From positions 144,322 through 208,321 of the forward strand of contig NZ_JTJW01000007.1 of the NCBI RefSeq assembly GCF_000805385.1: 64,000 nucleotides of DNA, written 5' to 3'. This DNA is from Mycolicibacterium setense (GTDB lineage: Bacteria; Actinomycetota; Actinomycetes; Mycobacteriales; Mycobacteriaceae). Numbering within the stretch: the stretch's first letter is position 1; each line of letters starts with the position of its first letter. Positions 32,708 to 40,944 of the stretch are shown in pieces. The notes under the pieces were generated by a model, which had not been told where the DNA came from, did no database searches, and saw only the letters and a list, made by a program, of their open reading frames with translations. The position numbers and the translations under genes were made by a program.

Positions 32708-34072
32708 TCACGCGGGCACCACGCTGTCGGCCGCCATCACCTCTGCGGCGGCACGCTCTCCAGACCGAACCGCCCCGTCGATCCAGCCGCACATGATGGC
32801 CGAACTTTCCGTACCGGCCCAATGGATCCGGCCGCACGGCACCCGCAACGCGGGCCCGAACTCGGTCAGCACACCGGGCGGGGCGTGACTGATCATCCCG
32901 CCACCCGAATACCGCTCCACCGTCCAGTTCTGCTCGTGGTAGCTCACCGGTGAAGCGGCCTTCGGGCCGAACCGGTCGATCAGTTCACCGATCACCACAG
33001 CCTTTCGCTGGGCGGCGTCGAGACATCCGAGCCGGCGCGCGGCAGGCCCTTCGGTGATGACGCACATGATGCCGGGAGTGCCTGTGTCGGTGCAGGCGTC
33101 GATGGTCAGTGTGGCGGGACTGCCGGGCGCGGCCGACTGTCCGCACAGCCCGTCGGCACGCCAGAACGCGGTGTCATAGACAACGGAAATCTTGAACACG
33201 GCCCCGCTGGGCATCCGCTGATGGAGGAACATCCGGTCCACCGGAAGCATTGGCTCATAGGCGATCTGGTCGGCAACGGCCAACGGAACGGCGACGACTG
33301 CCTGGCGCGCCCGCACGGTCATACCGTCGGCGTGGACGGTCACGCCGCCATCGTCGTGCTCGATCAGGCGCACCGGCCGCGAAAGATGCAGCGCACCACC
33401 CAGTTCGGCGGCCATCGGCCCGTAGATGGCAGCCATACCTCCGCGCACACGCGCGTCCTGAGCGCCATCCTTGCTGGAGATGACGAAGCCCGGCCCACCG
33501 CCGGACCCCATCTGGTGAAGTGCCCACAGCAACGACACCTCCGAGGCCGCCGAGGTATAGATGCCCGCGAGCGCCATATCGAGCATCTCCCGCGCCTGCT
33601 TGGAACGCATGTGACGATTGATCCACTCCCCCAACGTGATCCGGTCCCATTCGACCGCCTTCTTCGCCTCCCAGGGCGCGTCGAAGGGGATGGACCTGCA
33701 CATCAGCTCGACCTCGAGTAGCCCGGCACCGAGATTGGCGATGGCCCACGGACTCATCGCCCAGGGAATGGTGCCGGAATACCGGTGCCGTTTGCCGTCG
33801 AGGATCATCATGGCGTCACCGTCGACGTACTCCTTGTACTCGGTCACGCCGAACTCGGCCATCAAGGCTTTGATACGGTCCTGGCCCGGGCCGATCCATG
33901 CCCCGCCGCGATCGATCCAGGTCCCGTCGTCCAGCACCTCGGTGTAGGTACGTCCTCCGACGCGGTCCCGCGCTTCGAGCAAGGCCACAGAGTGCCCCGC
34001 CTGTTTGAGCCGTAATGCGGCGGTCAAGCCGGCGAACCCGGCACCGATTACGCAACAATCGACGTCTGCCAT
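32708..34072 (-). CDS. Flavin-containing amine oxidase
   Basis: 454 aa from ATG 34072. The FAD motif is CCVIGAGFAGLTAALRLKQAG (about 6-26), then LEARDRVGGRTYTEVLDDG and DRGGAWIGPGQDR. The C-terminal FAD region has GRIHWAGTESSAIMCGWIDG, where a Cys in CGW sits near the flavin as in monoamine oxidases with a covalent thioether link. There is no export signal. It oxidises a primary or secondary amine to an imine with release of H2O2; the specific amine is not identifiable. It is similar in shape to mycobacterial AofH-type proteins. It is a single gene, convergent with the small acidic protein. Confidence 0.9.
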   Translation of the reverse strand: MADVDCCVIGAGFAGLTAALRLKQAGHSVALLEARDRVGGRTYTEVLDDGTWIDRGGAWIGPGQDRIKALMAEFGVTEYKEYVDGDAMMILDGKRHRYSGTIPWAMSPWAIANLGAGLLEVELMCRSIPFDAPWEAKKAVEWDRITLGEWINRHMRSKQAREMLDMALAGIYTSAASEVSLLWALHQMGSGGGPGFVISSKDGAQDARVRGGMAAIYGPMAAELGGALHLSRPVRLIEHDDGGVTVHADGMTVRARQAVVAVPLAVADQIAYEPMLPVDRMFLHQRMPSGAVFKISVVYDTAFWRADGLCGQSAAPGSPATLTIDACTDTGTPGIMCVITEGPAARRLGCLDAAQRKAVVIGELIDRFGPKAASPVSYHEQNWTVERYSGGGMISHAPPGVLTEFGPALRVPCGRIHWAGTESSAIMCGWIDGAVRSGERAAAEVMAADSVVPA

Positions 34073-34505
34073 GGTCGCCTCCCCGTTCCTGGCGGACCAG
34101 ATGCGCTCAAGCTACGCCGATCGGCGCCCGGAGATTCAGGATCGGCACATTGCGACGAGCCTGCCGTGGGCGCAACCCAAACTGCCCACTGACAGCGCGA
34201 TCCATGCGTTTTGTGGTAAACCGCATAGATTTTGCCTCGACGGTCGCAGATCACAACGAAAGGGTGGCCTCGGCCACATCGCGGAAATCGTCCCGACGTC
34301 CGTGAACTCGGTCGCCGGACGGCGCGCATACCATAGTTGACCTGTCCTTTCCTCGATGAGGCCAGGCCATGCGTCCGGAGGTCGCCGGTTACTCTACTGC
34401 GTCAAACCATGGTTGACGCAAGGCATCCATCTGGTTGCCGTTGGCAGTCTCAGACAACTTCGCGATGCCGGGAATCGGCCAAACCCTCGGTAGGGTCCGG
34501 ACCTC
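34073..34505. other. 433-bp intergenic region
   Basis: No gene or RNA was recognised. Base composition is more AT-rich than the surroundings. Two similar 10-bp strings, CCATAGTTGA (34331-34340) and CCATGGTTGA (34407-34416), lie 76 bp apart and could be protein-binding sites. The right end holds the -10 TAGGGT (34491-34496), 9 nt before the GTG at 34506. Short open frames here show no codon bias. Confidence 0.4.
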
Positions 34506-35132
34506 GTGGGTAGACACCAGTTGAAGAAGGACCGGCGCCGCCGGTCGGCGGCCATGGCCGCAGTGGTCGCACCTGCCGTCGCATTCATCGTCGTGGGCGC
34601 AGATGCCGCGCCTGCCACCAAGGACGATGCACCCGCGCAGGTCGTGCCGGCGCCGGTAGCCCAGCCGTCGGCTGCGCCTGCCGCGCCTGCTGAGCGTGCT
34701 GATCGCGCTGTACGCCGCAACATGCGGTTCCCGCTGCCTGCCGGCCGGGCACCCGAGAAGGGCCTACAGGTCGAGACCATCCTGGCGGCCCGCGCCGTCA
34801 GTGCGCGGTTCCCCGAGATTCTCGACATCGGCGGGGTCCGCGCCGATTCGATGAAGTGGCACCCGAATGGGTTGGCGATCGACGTTATGATCCCGAACTA
34901 CGGCACGGCTGAGGGCAAAGCGCTCGGTGACCGGGTCGTGGCGTACGTCCTCGACAATGCGGATCGGTTCGGCGTCAATCACGTGATTTTCCGGCAGCAC
35001 ATCTACTCCCGCGGCAAGGCGCCCAGAATGATGTCGGACCGCGGCGGCGCCACCGCCAACCACTACGACCACGTGCACATCGCTACCAATGGCGGCGGAT
35101 TCCCCACCGGGCACGAGACGTATCTGACGTAA
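34506..35132 (+). CDS. Exported protein with WHPNGLAIDVMIPNY / HYDHVHIA motifs (copy 2)
   Basis: 208 aa from GTG 34506. A basic N-terminus (MGRHQLKKDRRRRSAAMAA) and a hydrophobic stretch (VVAPAVAFIVVGADAA) form a signal or anchor, then a Pro/Ala linker. The C-terminal domain (from about 72) aligns clearly with the gene at 29804: LQVETILAARAVSARFPEIL, MKWHPNGLAIDVMIPNYG, NHVIFRQHIYSRGKAPRMMS and NHYDHVHIATNGGGFPTGHE. The shared His/Asp set suggests a metal-binding or former metallopeptidase site. Unlike copy 1 it has no Cys. It may be co-transcribed with the two genes downstream (38-nt gap). Confidence 0.82.
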   Translation: MGRHQLKKDRRRRSAAMAAVVAPAVAFIVVGADAAPATKDDAPAQVVPAPVAQPSAAPAAPAERADRAVRRNMRFPLPAGRAPEKGLQVETILAARAVSARFPEILDIGGVRADSMKWHPNGLAIDVMIPNYGTAEGKALGDRVVAYVLDNADRFGVNHVIFRQHIYSRGKAPRMMSDRGGATANHYDHVHIATNGGGFPTGHETYLT

Positions 35133-35170
35133 GTCCGGTTCGCCTTCGCCAGGGACGTGGACACCGTGAA

Positions 35171-35986
35171 TTGTCCCTCTTTCCGGCGCGCCGGAACCGG
35201 CATCGGACACAAGAGCGCGATGATGCAAATGTGGCTGATGATGCGAATGTGACCAACGTCGTGACGGAGTCTCCGACTGCCGGTCCGGCAGCCGACGAGG
35301 TGCGGGGCGAACCCGAGCAGCCGACCGGTTCACCGTCAGCTCAACGCGTGTGGTCGATGCCCAAGGCACCGGTGACGCGCAAGCAAGCTGACGAGCTCGG
35401 ACGGATCGCGCTCGATGCCGGCGCGGCCGTCGTCCGATTCATCGCCGGCATCGCTCGCTATGTGGCCCGTGCTCTCAGACAGTTGGCCCGCACGGTCGAG
35501 GCGGTGCCGCCGGCCTTGCGCGTGTTGACCTTGCTGGGTTTGTGCACACTGCTGGGCATCGTCGGCGCCGTCGCCTTGCACAACAGTCTCGGCCTGCTCT
35601 GCGTCATCGTGGTGGTCCCGGTCTGCTCGATCGCCCTCGGCGCACTCGGGCACCGTTGGTACACCGAACTCGGCGAGCGGCCGGTGCCACGCGCCGACAA
35701 CCCGATGCCCCGAACATCGATGCCGGATCTGCAGCGTTCGGTTGAATATGTCGACACGAAGCTGCAGGTCGCCCTCAACGCATTCGCGGCTGAACGGCAA
35801 CAGCACGCGATGATCGCGCTCTTCCAGGCCAAGACGGCCGTCGAGCTGACCCTCGGGACGGAGCAGGACGCGGTGAACCACATCGAAGCACTGGTGTCTG
35901 TGGAAACCCACGACGCGCGGCCGCGAATCCGAGCCGGCGCTGCGGCCAAATCGTTGCGAGAAAACAATTCCCTGCAGGCATCATGA
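35171..35986 (+). CDS. Membrane protein of unknown function, paired with a barrel protein
   Basis: 271 aa if the TTG at 35171 is used; GTG 35249 is an alternative and the start is uncertain. The N-terminus (to about 90) is hydrophilic with a small tandem repeat DDANVA/DDANVT. A helix (VRFIAGIARYVARALRQLAR) leads into two membrane helices at about 117-135 and 138-158 (LRVLTLLGLCTLLGIVGAVAL, LCVIVVVPVCSIALGALG). The C-terminal part (LQRSVEYVDTKLQVALNAFA, FQAKTAVELTLG) is amphipathic helix. It overlaps the next gene by ATGA. No family is recognised. It may anchor the small barrel protein to the membrane. Confidence 0.7.
   Translation: MSLFPARRNRHRTQERDDANVADDANVTNVVTESPTAGPAADEVRGEPEQPTGSPSAQRVWSMPKAPVTRKQADELGRIALDAGAAVVRFIAGIARYVARALRQLARTVEAVPPALRVLTLLGLCTLLGIVGAVALHNSLGLLCVIVVVPVCSIALGALGHRWYTELGERPVPRADNPMPRTSMPDLQRSVEYVDTKLQVALNAFAAERQQHAMIALFQAKTAVELTLGTEQDAVNHIEALVSVETHDARPRIRAGAAAKSLRENNSLQAS
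35219..35253 (+). repeat. Two-copy 18-bp tandem repeat in a coding region
   Basis: Units at 35219-35235 and 35237-35253 differ at two positions. They encode DDANVA and DDANVT near the N-terminus of the membrane protein. Confidence 0.65.
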
Positions 35987-36345
35987 CCGATCGGCTCACC
36001 CTCTCCGGTCAGGTCGCCCTCATCGAGGACGACTACACCTTGGTCATCAATCGTGGCGCTGAGGCAGGTGTGCGGCCAGGCATGATCTTCGCTGTCCACT
36101 CCGACTCGGACCAGGTGATCACCGATCCCGAATCCGGCCGGGAATTGGGCAGACTCACCCGCGAGAAGCTTCGGGTGCGCGTGTTCGACGTGCAGCCCCT
36201 GTTCTCCCGCGCACACACATTCGCCAGGACCGATGACTTCTACGGCCTGTTCCAGGCAACGGCCGTGGTGACCGTGGACGTCGGCGACAGCCTCGAACTG
36301 GTGCCCGCCGAGGGCGAATCCCGTCGGGCTGCGTCCGGGCAGTGA
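35983..36345 (+). CDS. Small beta-barrel-like protein (resembles the FlgT C-terminal type)
   Basis: 120 aa; ATG 35983 overlaps the previous stop (ATGA). The sequence has the pattern of small SH3/OB-like barrels: LSGQVALIEDDYTLVINRGA, then EAGVRPGMIFAVHSDSDQVI, TDPESGRELGRLTREKLRVR, and VTVDVGDSLELVP. The 'INRG..AGVRPGM' turn and 'DPESGRELG' recall the FlgT C-terminal domain and related barrels found with flagellar or envelope proteins. Mycobacteria have no flagella, so a different role is certain. It has no signal peptide and is probably cytoplasmic beside its membrane partner. Family call is tentative. Confidence 0.7.
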   Translation: MTDRLTLSGQVALIEDDYTLVINRGAEAGVRPGMIFAVHSDSDQVITDPESGRELGRLTREKLRVRVFDVQPLFSRAHTFARTDDFYGLFQATAVVTVDVGDSLELVPAEGESRRAASGQ

Positions 36346-36402
36346 GTAAGCGGATGCGCGGTCGGCACTCCGCCGGCCACGCATCCGGTACACCAGGGTT
36401 TT

Positions 36403-38025
36403 TCAGTTGCCGGTGGGCAGCGCGATGTTCACGCCGTCGGCCGCAAGTTGGTCGCGCACGAACTTGAACCTCTGGTACTGCGTGACGGTGATGGGCCCCG
36501 AATAACCCTCACTCTGAAGTTTCCGCGGTGGGTGCTTCAGATAGGTCTGCATCAGCTCCTGGACCGCCTGGTTGATGGTCACGAGGGTCCAGGTGTGTTC
36601 GGTGTAGTTGTTCATGAAGATGTCGTAGCGTTCCTGCGGGTCCTGCCAGATGTCGAAAATCTGCGGCACGGTCGCGACGTACGATTCCGCGCCCTTCCAG
36701 CCCAGGTTGGTGTCGACCGCCAGGCCGCCGGTGCTCGCACCGTTGTCACCCCGCAGGTTGAAGACAGCCTTGTAGTGGCCGACACGCACCGCCCCCGGCG
36801 TCAGTTCGTTCTCGCTGAAGTAGAACCAGGACTTGCGGTCGGACTTGCCGGATCCCAGCAACACCGGTGACATGTCATAGCTGTCGAAGATGATCGGCTC
36901 ACCCTCACGGTCGTTCTCCGGCAGTTGCACACCGGCGAGCTTGGCGAACGTGGCCATGTAATCCAGGCCGCCGACGATGTCGGAGTTGCGCGACCCCGGC
37001 TTGATACCCGGACCCCAGGCGATCGACGGAACGCGGTTGCCGCCCTCGCGGACGGTGCCCTTGGTACCGCGGAACGGGGTATATCCCGCGTCCGGGTAGA
37101 CGTCCTGCCAGGCGCCGTTGTCCGTCGTCCAGAACACATACGTGTTCTTGTCGAGGCCCAGCGAGCGAATCTTCTCCATGATGTTGCCGATCCGGGTGTC
37201 GTTCTCCACGATCGAATCGGCGTACTTGGACTTCGAGAGCGACTTGCCCTTGAAATCCGGGTGCGGCATGTTCGGCTGGTGCACCTTCATGAAGTTGACG
37301 TGTAAGAAGAACGGGGTGTCGGATTTCGCGTTCTCGTCCAGGAATTCGAGCGCGTCCTGCTCGACGTATTCGTCGTAGAACGGAATGCCGACGACGCCCT
37401 TCTCAGGCGTGTTGACGTATTGGCCGTTGACCTTGAAGTCTTCTTTCGCCTTCTCGCCTGCTTTGCCCGACAGCGCGCCCTGGGTCACGCGCGCGAACAT
37501 CTCACGCAGCTCGTCGTCCATGTCCGGGAACCATTCCGGGTCGGCATAGGTGTAGGCGTTGAGGTGATAGAGCCCGCAGTGCCTCATCTCGTCGTAACCG
37601 TGCGCGGTGGGCAGCGCGTAGTCGGACTCACCGAGGTGCCACTTGCCGGTGAAGAAGGTCTTGTAATCAGCGGTCTTGAGCACGGATGCAAGGGTCCACT
37701 CGGCTGCCGGCAGCCCGCCGCCCTGGCCCTGGAAGGCCACCGTCGTCATGCCGCTGCGATTCGGGATGCGTCCGGTGAGGATCGCCGCGCGTCCGGGTGT
37801 GCAACTCGGCTGGGCGTAGAACGACATGAATTGCATGCCTTCCTCGGCCATCTGGTCGAGGTGCGGAGTGGGCATTCCTCGGTTGTCACCGCCGCCGTAC
37901 ACACCCGCATCGCCGTAACCGAAGTCGTCGGAGACGATGAGGACGATGTTGGGCTTCGCCTTCTCTGATGCCGTCGTCCCTGATGTCGCCTTCTCTGATG
38001 TCGCCTTCTTTGATGCGGTTGCCAT
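36403..38025 (-). CDS. Arylsulfatase-type sulfatase
   Basis: 540 aa from ATG 38025 with GGAGGT 5 nt upstream. It hydrolyses sulfate esters. Metal ligands begin with SDDFGYGD (about 33-40). The formylglycine site is Cys75 in SCTPGRAAILTGR, the C-x-P-x-R type that needs formylglycine-generating enzyme. FFTGKWHLGE and WTTDNGAWQDVYPD supply further active-site residues. There is no signal peptide; instead the first 22 residues are a Lys/Thr/Ser/Glu run built from a 15-bp DNA repeat. That supports a cytosolic enzyme. No sulfate-uptake gene or modifying enzyme is adjacent. Confidence 0.92.
   Translation of the reverse strand: MATASKKATSEKATSGTTASEKAKPNIVLIVSDDFGYGDAGVYGGGDNRGMPTPHLDQMAEEGMQFMSFYAQPSCTPGRAAILTGRIPNRSGMTTVAFQGQGGGLPAAEWTLASVLKTADYKTFFTGKWHLGESDYALPTAHGYDEMRHCGLYHLNAYTYADPEWFPDMDDELREMFARVTQGALSGKAGEKAKEDFKVNGQYVNTPEKGVVGIPFYDEYVEQDALEFLDENAKSDTPFFLHVNFMKVHQPNMPHPDFKGKSLSKSKYADSIVENDTRIGNIMEKIRSLGLDKNTYVFWTTDNGAWQDVYPDAGYTPFRGTKGTVREGGNRVPSIAWGPGIKPGSRNSDIVGGLDYMATFAKLAGVQLPENDREGEPIIFDSYDMSPVLLGSGKSDRKSWFYFSENELTPGAVRVGHYKAVFNLRGDNGASTGGLAVDTNLGWKGAESYVATVPQIFDIWQDPQERYDIFMNNYTEHTWTLVTINQAVQELMQTYLKHPPRKLQSEGYSGPITVTQYQRFKFVRDQLAADGVNIALPTGN
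37951..38010 (-). repeat. Imperfect 15-bp tandem repeats at the arylsulfatase 5' end
   Basis: About four 15-bp units; the two rightmost (37981-37995 and 37996-38010) differ at one base. They encode the pentapeptide pattern KATSE/KATSG/TTASE. The count could vary between strains by slippage without frameshift. Confidence 0.7.
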
Positions 38026-38398
38026 GTGTACCTCCGGATGACGTGCCGTCAGCTCGGTGACCGCAGTTGGTTCTCGACGATCGATGACGGCGTGGACGGG
38101 GAGAATTCGCGAACGGACCCAGCGCAGCGGGGCCGGACCGGAGACAGCGAGTCGACACTCCTCGGCCGGGTCACAGTCGCCACCCTGCCACCTATCCGCA
38201 GACCCTGATACCCACTGGCGGAGGTTCTTACGGCACTCTGCCGAAATTGTTATGTCTCATCCGAAACGGGTGAGACGGGGCCAGATGTGGTGGCGAGGCG
38301 CGTTCGGTGTCGACGTGGAGCGGACGGCGCCACCGCGCACCGGATACGAGTAAGGCGGCTTCCCTGATCGGGAAACCGCCTTGGACCTCGGTAAATCT
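38026..38398. other. 373-bp gap between the arylsulfatase gene and tRNA-Pro
   Basis: It holds the tRNA terminator hairpin (38352-38382). A 33-codon frame (38252-38353, plus, MSHPKRVRRGQMWWRGAFGV) lacks a ribosome site and is not called. No other feature is seen. Confidence 0.4.
38352..38382 (-). terminator. Hairpin terminator after tRNA-Pro
   Basis: AAGGCGGCTTCCC (38352-38364) pairs with GGGAAACCGCCTT (38370-38382) with one mismatch, around TGATC. It starts 17 nt beyond the tRNA 3' end in the direction of transcription. Confidence 0.7.
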
Positions 38399-38475
<77 letters not shown>

Positions 38476-38566
38476 CCTGCTTCCGGCTTGCACCGGCAGC
38501 GAGTCGAAAGCTTACCGTAGCCGCCCGCTCTCCTTCTAATCCGCCCCACCGGTCACAGGTGCAGGT

Positions 38567-39943
38567 TCACCGGTCCGCGGGTTCGGCGATCGACGCCTCG
38601 GCCTCGTCGACTGCGATCTCCGGTGGCAGCACCTTGAAACCGCGACTCGTCACGGCCAGCACGACGATCCCCAGGCCCAGCCAGCACAGGCCGAGAACGA
38701 TCGCGCGGGTGTCGAGCTGCAGCAGCAGATACGACGTGATGACCGCCCCGATCGCGGGTGCCACCAGATAAAGCAGCGGGTTGTGCGTAGCGCCGGCGGT
38801 GCGGCGACGGAAGTAGTAGACGATCACGGAGACGTTGACGAGCGTGAACGCCACGAACGCGCCGAAGTTGATGAACGACGTCGACGTCGCCACATCGAGG
38901 AACATCGCCAGCAGGCCCACCGCGCCGATCATCACCAGGTTGGCCGCCGGAGTGCGGAATTTGGCGCTCAGAGTGCCGAACACCCGTCGGGGCAGAGTCC
39001 CATCGCGTCCCATCGCGAACAGCAGTCGCGACGCCGACGCCTGCGCGGCGATGCCCGAGGCGAACTGGGCCAGGATGAGGCCGGCCAGGAACACCGCTCC
39101 GAACAGATTGCCGCCGATCTGCTTGGCGATTTCCAGCGCGGCCGACGAGGAATCGGCGAATTCCCCGCCGGGGTGCACCAATTGGGTGGTGTAGGCAATG
39201 ACCAGGAAGATGAAGCCGCCGATCAGCGCGATGAGCATGATGGCGCGCGGCATGTTCTTGCGCGGTTCGACGGCTTCTTCGGTGAACGTGGTGACGGCAT
39301 CGAATCCGAGGAAGGAGTAGGCGGCGATGGCCGCGCCGGCCGTCACTCCCCCGATGCCCGCGCCCGTACCGGTGAACGGACCGGCACTGACCAGTCCGCC
39401 GGCGCCGGCACTGCGGAAGACCGAGGCGATCGACAGCGCCACGAACAACACGATGACCAGCAATTGGAAGGCCATCAGCAGATAGTTGGCCTTGTCGGCC
39501 ACCTTGATGCCGATGACGTTGAGAACGGTGGTGATCAGGATGAACCCGAGCACCCAGAGCCAACCGGGCACCGCCGGGTACTGGGCTTCCAGGTATGCCG
39601 CTCCGATCAGCCAGATGACCATCGGCAGGAACAGGTAGTCCAGCAGCACCGCCCAGCCGGTGAGGAACCCGATCCGCGAGTCGATCGTGCGACGCACGTA
39701 GGTGTACGCCGAGCCCGAGACCGGATAGGCGGCCGCCATTCTGCCGTAGCTCGATGCCGTGAAGAGCATGGCCGCCAAGGCGATCAGGTAGGCAGACGCC
39801 GACGCCCCTGCGGTGGTGGACGCGATCACCCCGAAGATGCCGAGCACGATCAACGGGGTCATGTACGCCAGACCGAACAGCACCAGCGACCGCAACCCGA
39901 GGGCGCGCACCAAGGTGGGTTGCCCTGCAGACGGTGGTGTCAT
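38567..39943 (-). CDS. APC-superfamily amino acid/amine permease
   Basis: 458 aa from ATG 39943, which has AAGGG about 7 nt upstream; ATG 39958 overlaps the nitrilase stop and is a five-residue longer alternative. About twelve membrane helices. Family signs: GLAYMTPLIVLGIFGVIAST in helix 1, YPVSGSAYTYVRR in helix 2-3, and FLGFDAVTTFTEEAVEPRKN in helix 6 and its loop. ARLLF-like SRLLFAMGRDGTLPRRVFG and a hydrophilic acidic C-terminus (ALDEAEASIAEPADR-like) follow. It transports an amino acid or amine with H+ or Na+. Coupling to a carbon-nitrogen hydrolase suggests uptake of the amide or amine that the hydrolase uses. Confidence 0.9.
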   Translation of the reverse strand: MTPPSAGQPTLVRALGLRSLVLFGLAYMTPLIVLGIFGVIASTTAGASASAYLIALAAMLFTASSYGRMAAAYPVSGSAYTYVRRTIDSRIGFLTGWAVLLDYLFLPMVIWLIGAAYLEAQYPAVPGWLWVLGFILITTVLNVIGIKVADKANYLLMAFQLLVIVLFVALSIASVFRSAGAGGLVSAGPFTGTGAGIGGVTAGAAIAAYSFLGFDAVTTFTEEAVEPRKNMPRAIMLIALIGGFIFLVIAYTTQLVHPGGEFADSSSAALEIAKQIGGNLFGAVFLAGLILAQFASGIAAQASASRLLFAMGRDGTLPRRVFGTLSAKFRTPAANLVMIGAVGLLAMFLDVATSTSFINFGAFVAFTLVNVSVIVYYFRRRTAGATHNPLLYLVAPAIGAVITSYLLLQLDTRAIVLGLCWLGLGIVVLAVTSRGFKVLPPEIAVDEAEASIAEPADR

Positions 39944-39954
39944 GGCGGTGCCCT

Positions 39955-40845
39955 TCATTCGGCGTGGTTGTTCGACGGTGACCAGCGCTGCGGGTCGATA
40001 CGGCCCTCGTAGAGTGGCAGCGGGATCGGGCGGTCGGAGGGGCCGAATTGTTCCCACATCCGGTTGGTCCCCGCGGTGCCCCGCTGACGTACGGCGGCGA
40101 CGTCGCCGAAGTCGATGTGCTGACAGAGCACGCCGGGCGTAGCGTCCGAGCTCTCCTGCAGCACAGCACCTTCGGGGTCGACGATGATGCTGCGGCCTTT
40201 TCCGATCGGACCGGCGCAGTTGACACTCACCGTGAATACCTGATTGACAATCGAATTGGCGCGTGCCAGCACCAACTCCTGGCCGCGGTCCTCGGAAGTG
40301 GTCTTGACGAGGTTCACGATCACGTCCGCGCCCATCCAGGCCAGATGGCGGCTCACCTCGGGGAACCAGGCGTCATAGCAGATGGACAGCCCGAGTCGGC
40401 CCACGTCGGGAATGTCCACGGTGACGAATCGGCTTCCGGGCGTGTACTTTTCGAACGGTCGCCAGGGGAAGATCTTGCGGTAAGACGCCACGAGGCGCCC
40501 ATCGGGGGCAAAAACCGGCGCGGTGTTGAAGAATTCGCCGTCGCTCCCCCGCTCGCAGACCGATCCGGGGATCAGCCAGGCATCGGCATCCCGGGCTGCT
40601 TGACCGAGGGCGGCCATGAGCGGGCCGTCGAGCGGTTCGGCCGCGGCAGCCAGCGCGTCGGCATCGTCGGTGCCGAACAAGTGGATCTCCGGGTACACGA
40701 TCAACGCCGGGCCCGGCACCGTCGAGCGCACCCGAAGTACGTCGGCCGCGAATTGCGCGACGGTGTCCCGACGGCCGAATACCGGCAGGCCGGCCACGTC
40801 CAGCGGTGCCGCCTGGACGGCAGCCACCGTGATCGATCCGGGCAC
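39955..40845 (-). CDS. Nitrilase-superfamily carbon-nitrogen hydrolase
   Basis: 296 aa from GTG 40845, with GGAGG 6 nt upstream. The catalytic triad is visible: Glu53 (YPEIHLFG), Lys124 (YRKIFPW) and Cys156 (GLSICYDAWFPE). The superfamily cleaves amides, carbamoyl groups or nitriles through a thioester. The CYDAWFPE variant is typical of aliphatic-amidase-like or uncharacterised branches rather than true nitrilases. It is the first gene of an operon with an APC permease and is divergent from a GntR regulator. The set looks like a small nitrogen-scavenging module. Confidence 0.9.
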   Translation of the reverse strand: MPGSITVAAVQAAPLDVAGLPVFGRRDTVAQFAADVLRVRSTVPGPALIVYPEIHLFGTDDADALAAAAEPLDGPLMAALGQAARDADAWLIPGSVCERGSDGEFFNTAPVFAPDGRLVASYRKIFPWRPFEKYTPGSRFVTVDIPDVGRLGLSICYDAWFPEVSRHLAWMGADVIVNLVKTTSEDRGQELVLARANSIVNQVFTVSVNCAGPIGKGRSIIVDPEGAVLQESSDATPGVLCQHIDFGDVAAVRQRGTAGTNRMWEQFGPSDRPIPLPLYEGRIDPQRWSPSNNHAE

Positions 40846-40860
40846 CGGAAACCTCCGAAG

Positions 40861-40920
40861 AATTAATCACTCAGAATGAGCGAAATTAATCAGATATTAG
40901 TTCAGCATGAACAAATAAGG
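40861..40920. promoter_or_regulatory. AT-rich operator region between the nitrilase operon and the GntR gene
   Basis: ATTAATCA occurs twice (40862-40869 and 40885-40892), 23 bp apart, framing CTCAGAATGAG, itself an inverted repeat. The block is strikingly AT-rich in a high-GC context and lies just upstream of the nitrilase GTG. Confidence 0.55.
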
Positions 40921-40932
40921 CAACAGCTGCCG

Positions 40933-40938
40933 TACCCT
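40933..40938 (+). promoter_or_regulatory. -10 element TACCCT for leaderless GntR mRNA
   Basis: TACCCT, six nt, then ATG 40945. This supports the ATG over an upstream in-frame ATG at 40876. Confidence 0.5.
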
Positions 40939-40944
40939 GGTGCC

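Noticed and set aside
34073..34505. Short frames in the 433-bp gap as genes
   Set aside because: No ribosome sites, no third-position GC bias and no recognisable motif.
38252..38353. 33-codon plus-strand frame (MSHPKRVRRGQMWWRGAFGV...)
   Set aside because: No ribosome site or -10, and its end runs into the tRNA terminator stem. Not called without conservation data.
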